A stretch of 64,000 nucleotides of DNA from Gymnodinialimonas sp. 57CJ19 (lineage in GTDB: Bacteria; Pseudomonadota; Alphaproteobacteria; Rhodobacterales; Rhodobacteraceae), in the NCBI RefSeq assembly GCF_038396845.1, contig NZ_CP151587.1, positions 3,508,001 to 3,572,000 on the forward strand, in the 5' to 3' direction. Shown in pieces: positions 52,335 through 60,918 of the stretch (the first letter of the stretch is position 1; each line of letters opens with the position of its first letter). The position numbers were made by a program, and so were the translations under genes. The notes beneath the pieces are model-generated. The model was not told the DNA's origin. It searched no databases and worked only from the letters and a program-made list of their open reading frames with translations.

Positions 52335-53762
52335 GTGACGAATAATTCCGATGAAGATGAGGGCCTGACCGCCAGCCACGGCGTGGTGTTGCGGGCGAAA
52401 AATGGCGATGTCATTCGCTACGACCCCTCGGGGCTGGTGTTGCGGTTGGCCGACCGTGTGGTCGAGGATTTGGCCCTGCGCCTGCCCGATCGCGGGCCAT
52501 CTCAGGCGCAAGCCACCCCGGTCGAGGCCGCCGAGCTTCCCGACGGCATTGACGCTTGGGACGGGCGCCGCGACGGCGATTGGCTCACCTTCACCGCAAG
52601 GCTGCCCGGCGACCAGGGCGTGCGCGGCTTCCGCAAGCATGGCGACGGCGGCGATATCATCGCGGAAACTAGCGGGCCGCTTCTGGGTATCCTTGGCGTC
52701 GGCGGCGCAAGGGCCGCCTTGGCCAGCCGCGAACCCGCCCGCTATCCGCAACACATCGTGGCCCCCGCCGATGATATCGGCGCCGTGGGGCACGCGGGGA
52801 TCGAGACGGCAAAGCCGCTGGATCGGCTGGAACATCTGCGCGAAATGACCCTGGAGGCGCTGACCGCGCAGGCCATTCTTGACTGGCGCATGGCTGATTT
52901 CGGCCCCCTGCCCCTGTTCGTCACAAGGGTCGAGACGGACGCCGCCACCACCTCGGCCGAATTGGCCAAAGGCCGCGCGGTAGAAAACCTGTTGATCGCC
53001 GCCAGGAACCTGAAAGACGCCGCCGCCCTGATGGGGAAGAAGGCGAAGGTCTTGGCCGTCACGCTCGACTTCGCGCTCGAAGATCACTCCGACAGCGCCG
53101 CCGCCTACCGCGACGGGATGCTCGCCACCATGGAAGCCATCAGCGCGGGGCTTTGGGCGCTAGGCTTCGACAAGCCGCTGTTCGTGGCAAAGTTCGAATC
53201 CGGTCTGCCGGGGATTGCGCCCGGCCCAGCGCTCGATGGGCAATGGGAGCTTGGCTGGTCCCACGGGGACCACCGCCTGATCCACTCGGCCCCCGCCTAT
53301 ATGTTCGCCTTGGATGACTACGACCGCCCCACCGACACCGCCCGTACGCAGCAAGCCGAGATGACCGCCTCAGCCATCGCCGAGGCCGCCACGTGGAAAT
53401 GCCCCACCCTGCATCTGGCCGAGGTGGAGGGCACCGTTTTGCGCGTCGCCGCCCGTGCCAACGGGCCGCTGGTGGTGGACAGGGCCGATCCCTTCAATGC
53501 CGGGGAAAACGCCGGGTTCAGCCTTGCGGGCTGCACCAACGGGGCCGAGATTACCGACATCTCCGTGGCCGAGGATGATCCGCAAACCGTGCTGATCGCC
53601 CTTTCCAAGGCGCCCGAAGGCCCCGACTTGCGCCTGATCTACGCCGCCAACGGCCCCGGCGCGGTGCGCGATGATTGGCACCTTGTCAGTGTCACGGGCG
53701 TCACCTTGCATCGCTGGGCGCTACCCGCGCAGCTTCCCATCAACGGGGGCCGCCATGCTTGA
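52335..53762 (+). CDS. Unrecognised protein in the sulfatase operon
   Basis: A 475-residue soluble protein with no signal peptide and no membrane segment. I cannot assign a family. Seen in it: an N-terminal segment ASHGVVLRAKNGDVIRYDPSGLV, then LTFTARLPGDQGVRGF, a middle segment with KAKVLAVTLDFALEDHSDSAAAY, KPLFVAKFESG and WSHGDHRLIHSAPAYMFALDDYDRPTD (a His/Asp-rich stretch somewhat reminiscent of SGNH-type esterases), and a C-terminal beta-rich part (about 365-475) ending ALPAQLPINGG. GTG 52335 has AAGGGG at good spacing. It overlaps the next gene by eight bases, and that gene overlaps the sulfatase, so all three are one translational unit. A carbohydrate esterase or binding role is only a guess. 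Confidence 0.75.
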   Translation: MTNNSDEDEGLTASHGVVLRAKNGDVIRYDPSGLVLRLADRVVEDLALRLPDRGPSQAQATPVEAAELPDGIDAWDGRRDGDWLTFTARLPGDQGVRGFRKHGDGGDIIAETSGPLLGILGVGGARAALASREPARYPQHIVAPADDIGAVGHAGIETAKPLDRLEHLREMTLEALTAQAILDWRMADFGPLPLFVTRVETDAATTSAELAKGRAVENLLIAARNLKDAAALMGKKAKVLAVTLDFALEDHSDSAAAYRDGMLATMEAISAGLWALGFDKPLFVAKFESGLPGIAPGPALDGQWELGWSHGDHRLIHSAPAYMFALDDYDRPTDTARTQQAEMTASAIAEAATWKCPTLHLAEVEGTVLRVAARANGPLVVDRADPFNAGENAGFSLAGCTNGAEITDISVAEDDPQTVLIALSKAPEGPDLRLIYAANGPGAVRDDWHLVSVTGVTLHRWALPAQLPINGGRHA

Positions 53763-54513
53763 GCTGGACCACAACCTGCCCCCCGGCGTGCTCTGCTCGG
53801 CGGAACCCGACGCGGTGAAATCGGCCCTCAAGGGAAGCCAGTGGTGGCACGGCGCAACCGCGCAGATGGAGCAGAACCCGGACACGGGCGCGGTATCCCT
53901 TTGGCGCACCCTCATTGGCGGCCCGCCCGCCGAGCCTACCGAACCAAACGAGGACAACGGCCAGATCGGAGAGGTCGATACCCTCATGGGCCTGCAATGC
54001 CGTGCGGGCGTTCATTGCGGCATGGTGGCCGAAGACGCCGCCCCCGATGCGGCCACTGCCAGCCTCGCCGTGCGCTTCTATACGCCGCCGGGCACAGACG
54101 CGCGGACCCTGTTTGCGCTGAACGCCACGCGGGCGGGCAACTACCTGTTCCTGTCGGAAACAGGCGGCGTGCTGACCGCGAAAGACGATCAGGGGCGAGC
54201 CTCGGTCGATCTGCCCTGCCCCGACAAGGACGCGCCGCGCCTGGCGATCGTGTCGCTGTTCGGCGACCAACTGGCGCTAGCGATGGGGCCGAACCGGGTG
54301 GACGCGAAGGCCAGCGAAGGCATCCTTCAGGGGGCGGCCAGCCTGTTTATCGGATGCCGGAACCAACGCCCCAAACTGTTCAAGACATTGGGCGGCGCCT
54401 TGATCCTTGACCTGTGGCTGTTCCCGGGGCGGGCGCTCTTGCACTCCGACGCGCCGGCTGACGCGAAGGCCCTCGCCGCGCTCAAGCGCCACCACCTATG
54501 GGCCGCCGCATGA
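53755..54513 (+). CDS. Unrecognised protein, possibly jelly-roll/LamG-like, in the sulfatase operon
   Basis: A 252-residue protein with no signal peptide. ATG 53755 overlaps the upstream stop by eight bases; the longer frame to 53671 lies wholly inside the upstream gene. I recognise no family with confidence. The alternation of short strands (TLMGLQCRAGVHCGMV, SLAVRFYTPPG, TLFALNA, NYLFLSETGGVL, LAIVSLFGDQLALAMG, SLFIGCRNQRP, LILDLWLFPGRALL) looks like a concanavalin A-type jelly roll, as found in carbohydrate-binding or lyase domains; the closing LILDLWLFPG is common in LamG-like folds. Its stop overlaps the sulfatase start (ATGA), so it probably works with that enzyme, perhaps presenting the glycan. 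Confidence 0.72.
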   Translation: MLELDHNLPPGVLCSAEPDAVKSALKGSQWWHGATAQMEQNPDTGAVSLWRTLIGGPPAEPTEPNEDNGQIGEVDTLMGLQCRAGVHCGMVAEDAAPDAATASLAVRFYTPPGTDARTLFALNATRAGNYLFLSETGGVLTAKDDQGRASVDLPCPDKDAPRLAIVSLFGDQLALAMGPNRVDAKASEGILQGAASLFIGCRNQRPKLFKTLGGALILDLWLFPGRALLHSDAPADAKALAALKRHHLWAAA

Positions 54514-56813
54514 CCTTCACCCCCGACAGCATCAAAGACGGCAACATCTGCGTCATCTGGGTCGATGACATGATCGACGTCTACACCTGGCGCAAAACCT
54601 TCGGGCTGGAGATCCAGACCCCCAACCTTGATCGCCTGATGGCCGAGGGCGTGCGCTTCTCCAACGCCTACGCCACCGTGCCGCTCTGCGCGCCGTGTCG
54701 GGCGGAACTGGCCACCGGGATTTCCCCCTTCCGCTCAGGCCTCGTGGACCTCAACCGCTTCTGGCGCGATGCCTATCCGCCCGAGAAAGCCTGGGCCTAC
54801 GACCTGCGCCGGGCGGGCTTCTACACCTTCACAACCGGCAAAGTTGACAGCAATTACAAGCCGATGCCCGAGGAATACCGCCGCATCCTCTTCCATGAGG
54901 ACGCCCTGGCCGAAGACAAAGGCAAGCGCCGCAACGTCCATGCCTACCTGGACAAGGGCCCCGGCATCAAAGGCGTGAACCACCCCAACGACAAAGGCGA
55001 ATACGACCACACGTTCTTCGACAACCGCGTGGCGCAAAACGCCATCGACCACCTCTCGCGCGCGGATCCGTCCCGACGCCAGCTGATCCAGCTCGGCTTC
55101 AAGCACCCCCACTACAACCTCGTCGCGCCCGACCGTTTCTACGCCCAGTATGACACCGACGACATCGTCTGGCCCTCCATCGCCGCGCCCGAGGATTACT
55201 TCGGCCCGCAACCCGGTTTCGCCGTTTACGAGGCCGCCTATATCGCCAACGGCCCCTGGACGCCCGAAAAGGCCGGCGACAATGCATGGCGGCAGGTCGT
55301 GCGCGCCTACTTCGCCTGTATCTCCCATGTGGATCACGAAATCGGGCGCTTCATGGATGCGCTCCGTGCCTCTCCCATGGCCGAAAACACCACGGTGATC
55401 TTCCTGTCCGACAACGGCTTCAACCTTGGCAACCACGACAGTTTTCACAAGATGTCCCAATGGGATAGCGCCGCCCACATCCCCCTTGGCATGTGGCACG
55501 CAGGGCTGGAACCGCGGGTCGAGCCGCTGCCCGTCAGCCTCCACAACATCCCCAAGACGATCATGGAACTGGCGGGCCTGCCCCCGCGCCCGGACTGGAC
55601 CTCCGGGCAATCGCTGCTGCCGCTGATCGACCCCAGCTTCGGCAGCTATGACGCCACCAAATCCCCCATCACCTGCGTCTTCGGCACCCTCTCCGTGCGC
55701 CCCTCCGTCGAGGGCCTCTCCCAGTACCGCTACTTCCGCTATCCCAACGGCGAGGAACACGTCTACGACCTGGAAAACGACCCCGGAGAGACCCAGAACC
55801 TCGCCGACAGCGCCCCTATCAACGCGCTCCGCGATGAGTTGACCCGTGGCGCGCTGGACCTCGGCCTCGACCTGCGCGGGTTTGAGAACCCGGCCGAGGG
55901 CGTCAACGCGATGATGGCTGTGGACGGCTCTGTCGTGCTTGCGGGGGGCCGCGCAGATAACGATTACTGGGCCTACGGCGCGGACGCCGAGAAGATCCAA
56001 GAGGACAAGGACGGCGGCACCGATACGCTCTGGTACATGGCGGGGCCGGATGACTACATCCTCCACTGCCCTGCAAACGTTGAGAAAATTCGCATCGCCA
56101 CCGTGGTGTCCCGCAAGGAGGAAGGCGCAGGCACAGGCCCCCAGCCCGAGGGCAAGCGCCTCCAGATCGTCGCGCACCCTGACAGCCCGATCCATTTCGA
56201 GACGTCCGAGAGGGTCGAGATTGACGTGAAGGGCTCGGACGGCGACGACGTGATGATCGGCCCCAAGCACGGCTCTGCCACCTTCTACGGCGGCAAGGGT
56301 AACGACACGATGATCGCCAAGGCCAAACAGGGCAACCGCCGCCACGGCTTCTACGGGGAAGAGGGCAACGATACGCTTTACGGCGGCCCCGGCCGCGACA
56401 CGCTGGACGGCGGCACCGGGGATGATGAAATCCACGGTAACGCGGGCCGCAACCATATCTACGGCGGCCACGGCAACGATGTCATTTATGACGGCGAGGG
56501 CGCCTCCACCATCGACGCAGGCCCCGGCCAGAACGCGCTACACATTGGCGACGGCGACCATGAAATCGCCACCGGCGCAGGCGTCACCCGCATCACGCCG
56601 GAGGCAGGCGCCAAAATCTTCAAGCCGGCCTATGGCGGCGTCACCATCATCGCGCAATGGCACGAAGACCAACGATACGACCTCAGCGCCTGGCCTAGCA
56701 CCCCCATCGTACAAAAGATCGCTTCAGACACTTGGCGCGTTCGCAGTGGTCTCTCAATCCTGGAGATCACAGGCGTCGCAGACGGCACTAGCGTAAGCGC
56801 ACAGGTGATCTAG
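54510..56813 (+). CDS. Type I sulfatase with C-terminal RTX calcium-binding repeats
   Basis: A 767-residue protein. ATG 54510 overlaps the upstream stop. The sulfatase domain (about 8-450) has the metal pair in VIWVDDM (Asp19, Asp20), the formylglycine motif CAPCR with Cys60 (CxPxR, needing a formylglycine-generating enzyme), and SDNGFNLGNHD (Asp301, Asn302). The iduronate-2-sulfatase-like opening suggests a sulfated polysaccharide substrate. There is no N-terminal signal. Instead, residues about 585-690 carry RTX nonapeptides (GGKGNDTM, GEEGNDTLYGG, GGTGDDEIHGN, GGHGNDVIYDG), so export is expected by a type I system, with calcium-dependent folding outside. This would put it on extracellular sulfated glycan or the cell's own capsule. 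No HlyB/HlyD pair is adjacent; a TolC-family gene is at 36 kb. Confidence 0.93.
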   Translation: MTFTPDSIKDGNICVIWVDDMIDVYTWRKTFGLEIQTPNLDRLMAEGVRFSNAYATVPLCAPCRAELATGISPFRSGLVDLNRFWRDAYPPEKAWAYDLRRAGFYTFTTGKVDSNYKPMPEEYRRILFHEDALAEDKGKRRNVHAYLDKGPGIKGVNHPNDKGEYDHTFFDNRVAQNAIDHLSRADPSRRQLIQLGFKHPHYNLVAPDRFYAQYDTDDIVWPSIAAPEDYFGPQPGFAVYEAAYIANGPWTPEKAGDNAWRQVVRAYFACISHVDHEIGRFMDALRASPMAENTTVIFLSDNGFNLGNHDSFHKMSQWDSAAHIPLGMWHAGLEPRVEPLPVSLHNIPKTIMELAGLPPRPDWTSGQSLLPLIDPSFGSYDATKSPITCVFGTLSVRPSVEGLSQYRYFRYPNGEEHVYDLENDPGETQNLADSAPINALRDELTRGALDLGLDLRGFENPAEGVNAMMAVDGSVVLAGGRADNDYWAYGADAEKIQEDKDGGTDTLWYMAGPDDYILHCPANVEKIRIATVVSRKEEGAGTGPQPEGKRLQIVAHPDSPIHFETSERVEIDVKGSDGDDVMIGPKHGSATFYGGKGNDTMIAKAKQGNRRHGFYGEEGNDTLYGGPGRDTLDGGTGDDEIHGNAGRNHIYGGHGNDVIYDGEGASTIDAGPGQNALHIGDGDHEIATGAGVTRITPEAGAKIFKPAYGGVTIIAQWHEDQRYDLSAWPSTPIVQKIASDTWRVRSGLSILEITGVADGTSVSAQVI

Positions 56814-56916
56814 GCTCGCGTCTTGGATCAGCTGGTGTAGGGGGTCGAAGCGAACGGCGGAATGGAGACAAAATGGAAATCCTGAATTTCCTCAAGTCCC
56901 AGTCAATATCGCATAT

Positions 56917-56955
56917 AAAAAGCCCGGTATCATAATGAAACGATGCCGGGCTTTT
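56917..56955. terminator. Bidirectional terminator between sulfatase and VPLPA-CTERM genes
   Basis: A 14-base arm AAAAGCCCGGTATC (56918-56931) pairs with GATGCCGGGCTTTT (56942-56955) with one G-U pair and a ten-base loop. A- and U-runs at both ends allow termination of both convergent genes. Confidence 0.92.
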
Positions 56956-56974
56956 CACAAGAACAGTGATCGAT

Positions 56975-57541
56975 TTAGGTGCGTTTCTTCCGACGAGCAG
57001 CAACACCACCGCCGAGCAGCAACCCACCAAGCAACAAACCCGAGGCCGGCAGAGGAACAGGCGCGGCATCTGCGAGATCAGCGTAGCTAAGTTCGAATGT
57101 ACCAGAGTCGCCGGCAAAACCGTCGATATTGAACCAATACTGTGTTCCACTTGTGGTCGCGAAATTTACAAGGGACGAAAAACCCGACCCTCCATCATCG
57201 TCGTAATCAACTACGCTCAGGCTTGAAAGGTTGAAACCATCGTAGCCAGAATACACCCAGATCTGGGTGTCATAATCCGTCGCAGGGTTCGACGTCGATA
57301 CCTCAGCATTGGCGCCCGTTCCGAAAAAGGTGAACCAAACGTCGTTATCGATGCCCCCATAATTACCAGCGGGCGCGCCGGACGCGGTGGCGCCGGTCAC
57401 ATCTTGGATGTAACTTCCAGTGCCCGTCAGGAGGATTGAGCCATCGATATCGTCGTTGATCGGGACAGCATATGCTGCTGTCGCTCCCACAAGCATCGCG
57501 GCAGGCAGCGCCGCAAAAAGAGCCTTCAAAGAAATTGTCAT
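56975..57541 (-). CDS. VPLPA-CTERM sorting domain surface protein
   Basis: A 188-residue exported protein. Signal peptide about 1-26 (MTISLKALFAALPAAM, cut near AYAVPIND). The body (about 27-155) is Gly/Asp/Ser/Thr-rich and beta-rich, with DVWFTFFGTG, YDTQIWVYSGYDGF, VVDYDDDGGSGF and QYWFNIDGFAGDSGTFELSY, resembling pre-peptidase C-terminal (PPC)-like beta sandwiches. The tail is a textbook sorting signal: VPLPASGLLLGGLLLGG (about 163-180), then a basic end ARRKKRT, for recognition by an exosortase-type enzyme. Such proteins typically occur in bacteria making extracellular polysaccharide, which fits the flanking glycosyltransferases. A perfect TTAA-N7-TTAA site lies 34 bases upstream of the start. 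Confidence 0.93.
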   Translation of the reverse strand: MTISLKALFAALPAAMLVGATAAYAVPINDDIDGSILLTGTGSYIQDVTGATASGAPAGNYGGIDNDVWFTFFGTGANAEVSTSNPATDYDTQIWVYSGYDGFNLSSLSVVDYDDDGGSGFSSLVNFATTSGTQYWFNIDGFAGDSGTFELSYADLADAAPVPLPASGLLLGGLLLGGGVAARRKKRT

Positions 57542-57574
57542 TTTTTTTGTCCCAAATTTTAAAACGGGTTTACT

Positions 57575-57589
57575 TTAACACATTGTTAA
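57575..57589. promoter_or_regulatory. Candidate CtrA binding site TTAA-N7-TTAA
   Basis: TTAA-CACATTG-TTAA matches the full CtrA consensus spacing exactly. Its near edge is 34 bases upstream of the VPLPA-CTERM start codon, where it would overlap the core promoter. Cell-cycle control by CtrA of a surface protein is plausible in this clade. Confidence 0.55.
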
Positions 57590-58072
57590 CATTGAGCAAC
57601 GATTCGCACGATCTTCGCAGTCCATGGCGGAGCGGAACCCGTTAGCGAGCGGGAAAAGTGCCCGTGTAAAGTTCCCGTGGCATGAATTGACCCAACAGTT
57701 GATTTCGCGAGCGCAACGAATAACAAATTTGACGGACCACATTTCGCCCCTCCCCTTAGGAGGGAATTGAACGGCAGCTTTGTCCCGCATAACCGACATT
57801 CGCTCCCGCAAAGACTCGGCGTCAACGGTGCAGCGGCGGAGGAACTGCACCATTGCGGGCTACCTCATCGCTGCAAAATCACTCATTCCTTTGCGCCTAT
57901 TCTGAATTATATTACAAATCAATACCTTAAACCCCTGCTCAAGCTTGAGCACACCCGCCACACCTCTAAAATTCTCTGCCAAAACCCTTTGCCAAGGGCC
58001 GCGAAAAAGGCGACACTGGCCGCAATCAAGCGCGAACAAATTCGCCTCGCATCGAGCAAAAAAGGCCAACCC
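57590..58072. other. About 480 bases without a supportable gene
   Basis: Open frames are present but have no recognisable features: a 92-codon frame on minus (57575-57853) and a plus-strand extension of the following glycosyltransferase back to 57767. Base composition falls (AT-rich TTCTGAATTATATTACAAATC near 57898), which suits a promoter region for the glycosyltransferase run starting at 58073. GGAGGGAATTG near 57760 resembles a ribosome-binding site but leads into no convincing product. Confidence 0.4.
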
Positions 58073-58882
58073 ATGGACCTCAACAGACGCCCCGTCGCCT
58101 CTCTCTGGATCGGCGAGAGCCTGCAATATCTCAACCAGCTCTGCCTGAAATCCCACCTGCGCCACGGCCATCCGGTGACGCTTTACTGCACCGACGAAGT
58201 GACCAACGCCCCCGAAGGCGTGGTGGTCAAACCCGCCACCGATATCATGGACATCCCCATGGACATCGTGGAAGCAACCTCGGCCTCGTTCCTCTCCAAC
58301 GTCTTCCGCTACAAGATGATCCAGCAGACAGGCGCCATCTGGATCGACTGCGACGCCTTCTGCCACGCCCCGTTCCCGGACGAGTGGGAGCATATCTACG
58401 CCGGCCACGGCATGCGCGGGGCGCTGAATTGCGGCGTCGTCGGCATCCCCCAGAAGGGCGAGTTGATGGACCAACTGCTCGACTACTACGACAACCTGCC
58501 CGACTATCCGCCCTGGTGGAATCCACGCCAGCGCAAACGGATGGACCGCCAGGACAGCAACCTGCCGCTCGCCGTGCGGATCTACAAGACCGAGCGGACA
58601 GCCTTCGGCCCGCAAGCCTTCACCCATTTCGCGCGCCAGACGGGCGACATCGACAAGGCTATGACCTCGGACGTTCTCTACCCGGTGCCGTTCCAGCTGA
58701 ACGACATCTTCTACGACCCCCATGGCCGGGTTGAGGGCTGGTTCTCCGAGAATACCGTCTCCGTCCACCTCTACACCAACGGCACCAAGCCCTGGTGGCG
58801 CAAGAATGCCCCGCTGGAGAACTCCTACGCCTGGCGCATGTGCCAGGAGGTCGGCATCACGCCCGAGGACGCGCTGGAGTGA
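58073..58882 (+). CDS. Glycosyltransferase with DxD motif (capsular polysaccharide type)
   Basis: A 269-residue cytoplasmic protein. ATG 58073 follows AAAGG by about eight bases and begins MDLNRRPVASLWIGESL; the upstream open extension to 57767 is judged non-coding. The SLWIGESLQYLNQLCLKS opening and the FRYKMIQQTGAIWIDCDAFC segment (about 83-102; DCD as the metal-nucleotide motif) are those of the Gly_transf_sug/alpha-1,4-GlcNAc transferase-like families, often annotated as DxD-motif glycosyltransferases. Later WNPRQRKRMDRQDSN and VSVHLYTNGTKPWW (about 242-255) provide the terminal His-Leu-Trp region. The gene ends five bases before the next transferase. Confidence 0.85.
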   Translation: MDLNRRPVASLWIGESLQYLNQLCLKSHLRHGHPVTLYCTDEVTNAPEGVVVKPATDIMDIPMDIVEATSASFLSNVFRYKMIQQTGAIWIDCDAFCHAPFPDEWEHIYAGHGMRGALNCGVVGIPQKGELMDQLLDYYDNLPDYPPWWNPRQRKRMDRQDSNLPLAVRIYKTERTAFGPQAFTHFARQTGDIDKAMTSDVLYPVPFQLNDIFYDPHGRVEGWFSENTVSVHLYTNGTKPWWRKNAPLENSYAWRMCQEVGITPEDALE

Positions 58883-58887
58883 ACGAT

Positions 58888-60039
58888 ATGCAAGCCGTTC
58901 CGCCCCCCGCCCCAGCGCTGGATTTTGATCCGGACCGCCCGATCAATTGGACCCCGTCGTGGCACGATGATGTGACGCTGGTCCCTTGGGTCGAGGGCGG
59001 CGACCGTGGCGCCCGCCGCGCGGCGGGCCTGTTTGATGCGCAGGGCACCTTCCTGCCCGAAGGCCATTGCTGGCGCTATGACACCGGGCCGATCACATTG
59101 GAACCCGCCTTCCCGACATCGGAACAAGCGCCTGAGCGTCTGGTGGGCCGGTGGCTCTATGGTGGGCTGTTCTATGGCCACTTCGGCCACTTCCTGTGCG
59201 AAACGACGTCCAGACTTTGGGCGCTGGATGCTTTGGGCCCCATCGCGGGCATCGTATTTCTACCCAAACAGCATCTGACCCACGAGCGGCGGCATTTCCG
59301 CCATCAACTCCCGTTCTTCGCCGCCATGGGGCTGGACGATACGAAGGTCACCTTCCGCGTCCCGCAACAGCCCGTTATCATTGATCAATTGGCCATCCCC
59401 GAACCGGGCTTTGGCATCGGCAACATGATCAAGGGCCGCCCCGAATACCGCCAATTTATGCAATCGACCCTTGGGGCCGATGTGGCGGCACAAGGTGGGC
59501 AGGATCTCTATATTTCCCGCTCGCAACTGCCCTCCAAACGCGGCTCTGTATTGCTTGAAACACTGATCGAGACGCGGATGGAAAAGGCCGGTTACAGCAT
59601 TTTCCACCCTCAGAACCATGACATCACGGAACAAATCGCCGCCTACAAGGCCGCGCGCCGGATCGTGTCGCTGGATGCCTCGTCCCTGCATCTGGCCGCT
59701 ATGGTTGTTTCTCCTGATACCAAGGTGGCCATCATCAATCGCGGCCCGACCAATAATATCGAAGACTACGTCGCCCAGTTCACCAGCTGGCAAGGCCGCG
59801 CCCCCACAAGGATCGAGGCGGTTTCGGGCGTCTATGGCCCCGAGGGACGCCGCACCAAAAAGCGCGAGGCCCACGCGGCATTGTCATTCCCCGCCATTGG
59901 GGCCGCGTTGGCCAAAGACGGGTTCCTGCCCGCCGCCACCAAGTGGACCGCGCCCACCAAACTCCAGACCACAAAGGCGGTAGCGGCCCTGTCTGAACGG
60001 GTCGGCGAAACGCTCACCTTCCAAAGCATCGAAGGCTAG
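58888..60039 (+). CDS. Glycosyltransferase family 61 protein (DUF563-like)
   Basis: A 383-residue protein. ATG 58888 has GGAG eight bases upstream; the longer frame to 58795 overlaps the previous gene. Family features are LYGGLFYGHFGHFLCETTSRLWALD (about 88-112, here split by the typical YGHFGHFL), PKQHLTHERRHFR, QDLYISRSQLPSKRG (about 205-220), and AARRIVSLDASSLHLAAMV (about 258-276), which match the GT61/DUF563 pattern. It probably adds a pentose or GlcNAc-type residue to a surface glycan, but the donor sugar cannot be read. It is flanked by other transferases with gaps of five bases. Confidence 0.87.
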   Translation: MQAVPPPAPALDFDPDRPINWTPSWHDDVTLVPWVEGGDRGARRAAGLFDAQGTFLPEGHCWRYDTGPITLEPAFPTSEQAPERLVGRWLYGGLFYGHFGHFLCETTSRLWALDALGPIAGIVFLPKQHLTHERRHFRHQLPFFAAMGLDDTKVTFRVPQQPVIIDQLAIPEPGFGIGNMIKGRPEYRQFMQSTLGADVAAQGGQDLYISRSQLPSKRGSVLLETLIETRMEKAGYSIFHPQNHDITEQIAAYKAARRIVSLDASSLHLAAMVVSPDTKVAIINRGPTNNIEDYVAQFTSWQGRAPTRIEAVSGVYGPEGRRTKKREAHAALSFPAIGAALAKDGFLPAATKWTAPTKLQTTKAVAALSERVGETLTFQSIEG

Positions 60040-60044
60040 AAGAT

Positions 60045-60914
60045 ATGGCCAAAGAGTTCCTCTGCGCCCTGACCCATGTGCGCCACGAAAGCTACTTCCT
60101 TCAGAAGTGGATCGACTACTACGGCCCCATCGTGGGCGGGCGTGAAAACCTTTATGTTGTGATCGACGGCGACGATTGGGAACCCGATGTGGACCTGACA
60201 GGCATCACCGTAGAGGTGTTGCTGGATGCCCCGCGCCGCCGGATCAAGAACGATCAATTCATGGCCAAGGCCATGTCCGGCCGCGCCAATCGGCTGCGCA
60301 AACGCTACGAATACGTTATTCGCGGCGATGTGGATGAATACGTGGTGATTGACCCCGACACGGGCATTGATTGGCCCGATGCCTTTGCCGAATTGGGCGA
60401 TCACGGCTACATCTTCGCGCTCGGTTGCGACGTGGTGCAAGCGGCCTCGGAAACGACACCGGTGGACCCGACGCAGCCAATTCTGGGGCAGCGGAAGGCA
60501 GGGTTCATCGCCGATCGCTATTCCAAACCCTTCGTCATCAACCGCTGGTCGAACTGGGCTGGCGGCGCCCATCGCCTGTTGAATCGACCCGTGCGCATGT
60601 CCGAGCATTTCGTCCTGTTCCACCTCGCCTTGGCCGACCAGGGCTTGGCCCAAGCCCGCATGGATGCACGCGGCGGCACCCAACAACACAACAGCTTCGT
60701 CGGCCATCAAACGGACCGCCTGAATGCCATCGCCGATGCCGGTCTGGCCGAGCCGATAGACTGGCCCGAGGCCCGCGCCATCGGCCTTGCGGAATTCCCG
60801 ATCGAGCCCGACACCGCAGAGCCCGCAAAGCGCCCGCGCCCCTCGCGAGATCCGCGCAACCGCGAACAGGGCCTGCCCGTCCAGATCCCCGCCCGTTTCC
60901 ACGGATTGCTCTAG
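60045..60914 (+). CDS. Glycosyltransferase family 2-like protein (first of three in a row)
   Basis: A 289-residue protein. It opens FLCALTHVRHESYFLQKWIDYYGP, the GT2_4-type entry in which an HESYFL segment replaces the KDE(A/G) of its neighbours. The metal-nucleotide motif is YVIRGDVDEYVVI (about 88-100). Later WAGGAHRLLNRP and HFVLFHLALADQ carry the His residues seen in this family. The C-terminus (about 250-289) is Pro/Arg-rich and looks like an unstructured tail. It begins five bases after the GT61 gene and ends four bases before the next transferase. The sugar donor is unknown. Confidence 0.85.
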   Translation: MAKEFLCALTHVRHESYFLQKWIDYYGPIVGGRENLYVVIDGDDWEPDVDLTGITVEVLLDAPRRRIKNDQFMAKAMSGRANRLRKRYEYVIRGDVDEYVVIDPDTGIDWPDAFAELGDHGYIFALGCDVVQAASETTPVDPTQPILGQRKAGFIADRYSKPFVINRWSNWAGGAHRLLNRPVRMSEHFVLFHLALADQGLAQARMDARGGTQQHNSFVGHQTDRLNAIADAGLAEPIDWPEARAIGLAEFPIEPDTAEPAKRPRPSRDPRNREQGLPVQIPARFHGLL

Positions 60915-60918
60915 TCCC

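Noticed and set aside
57575..57853. 92-codon minus-strand frame upstream of the VPLPA-CTERM gene
   Set aside because: No recognisable sequence and it spans the CtrA-like site and probable promoter; unlikely to be coding.
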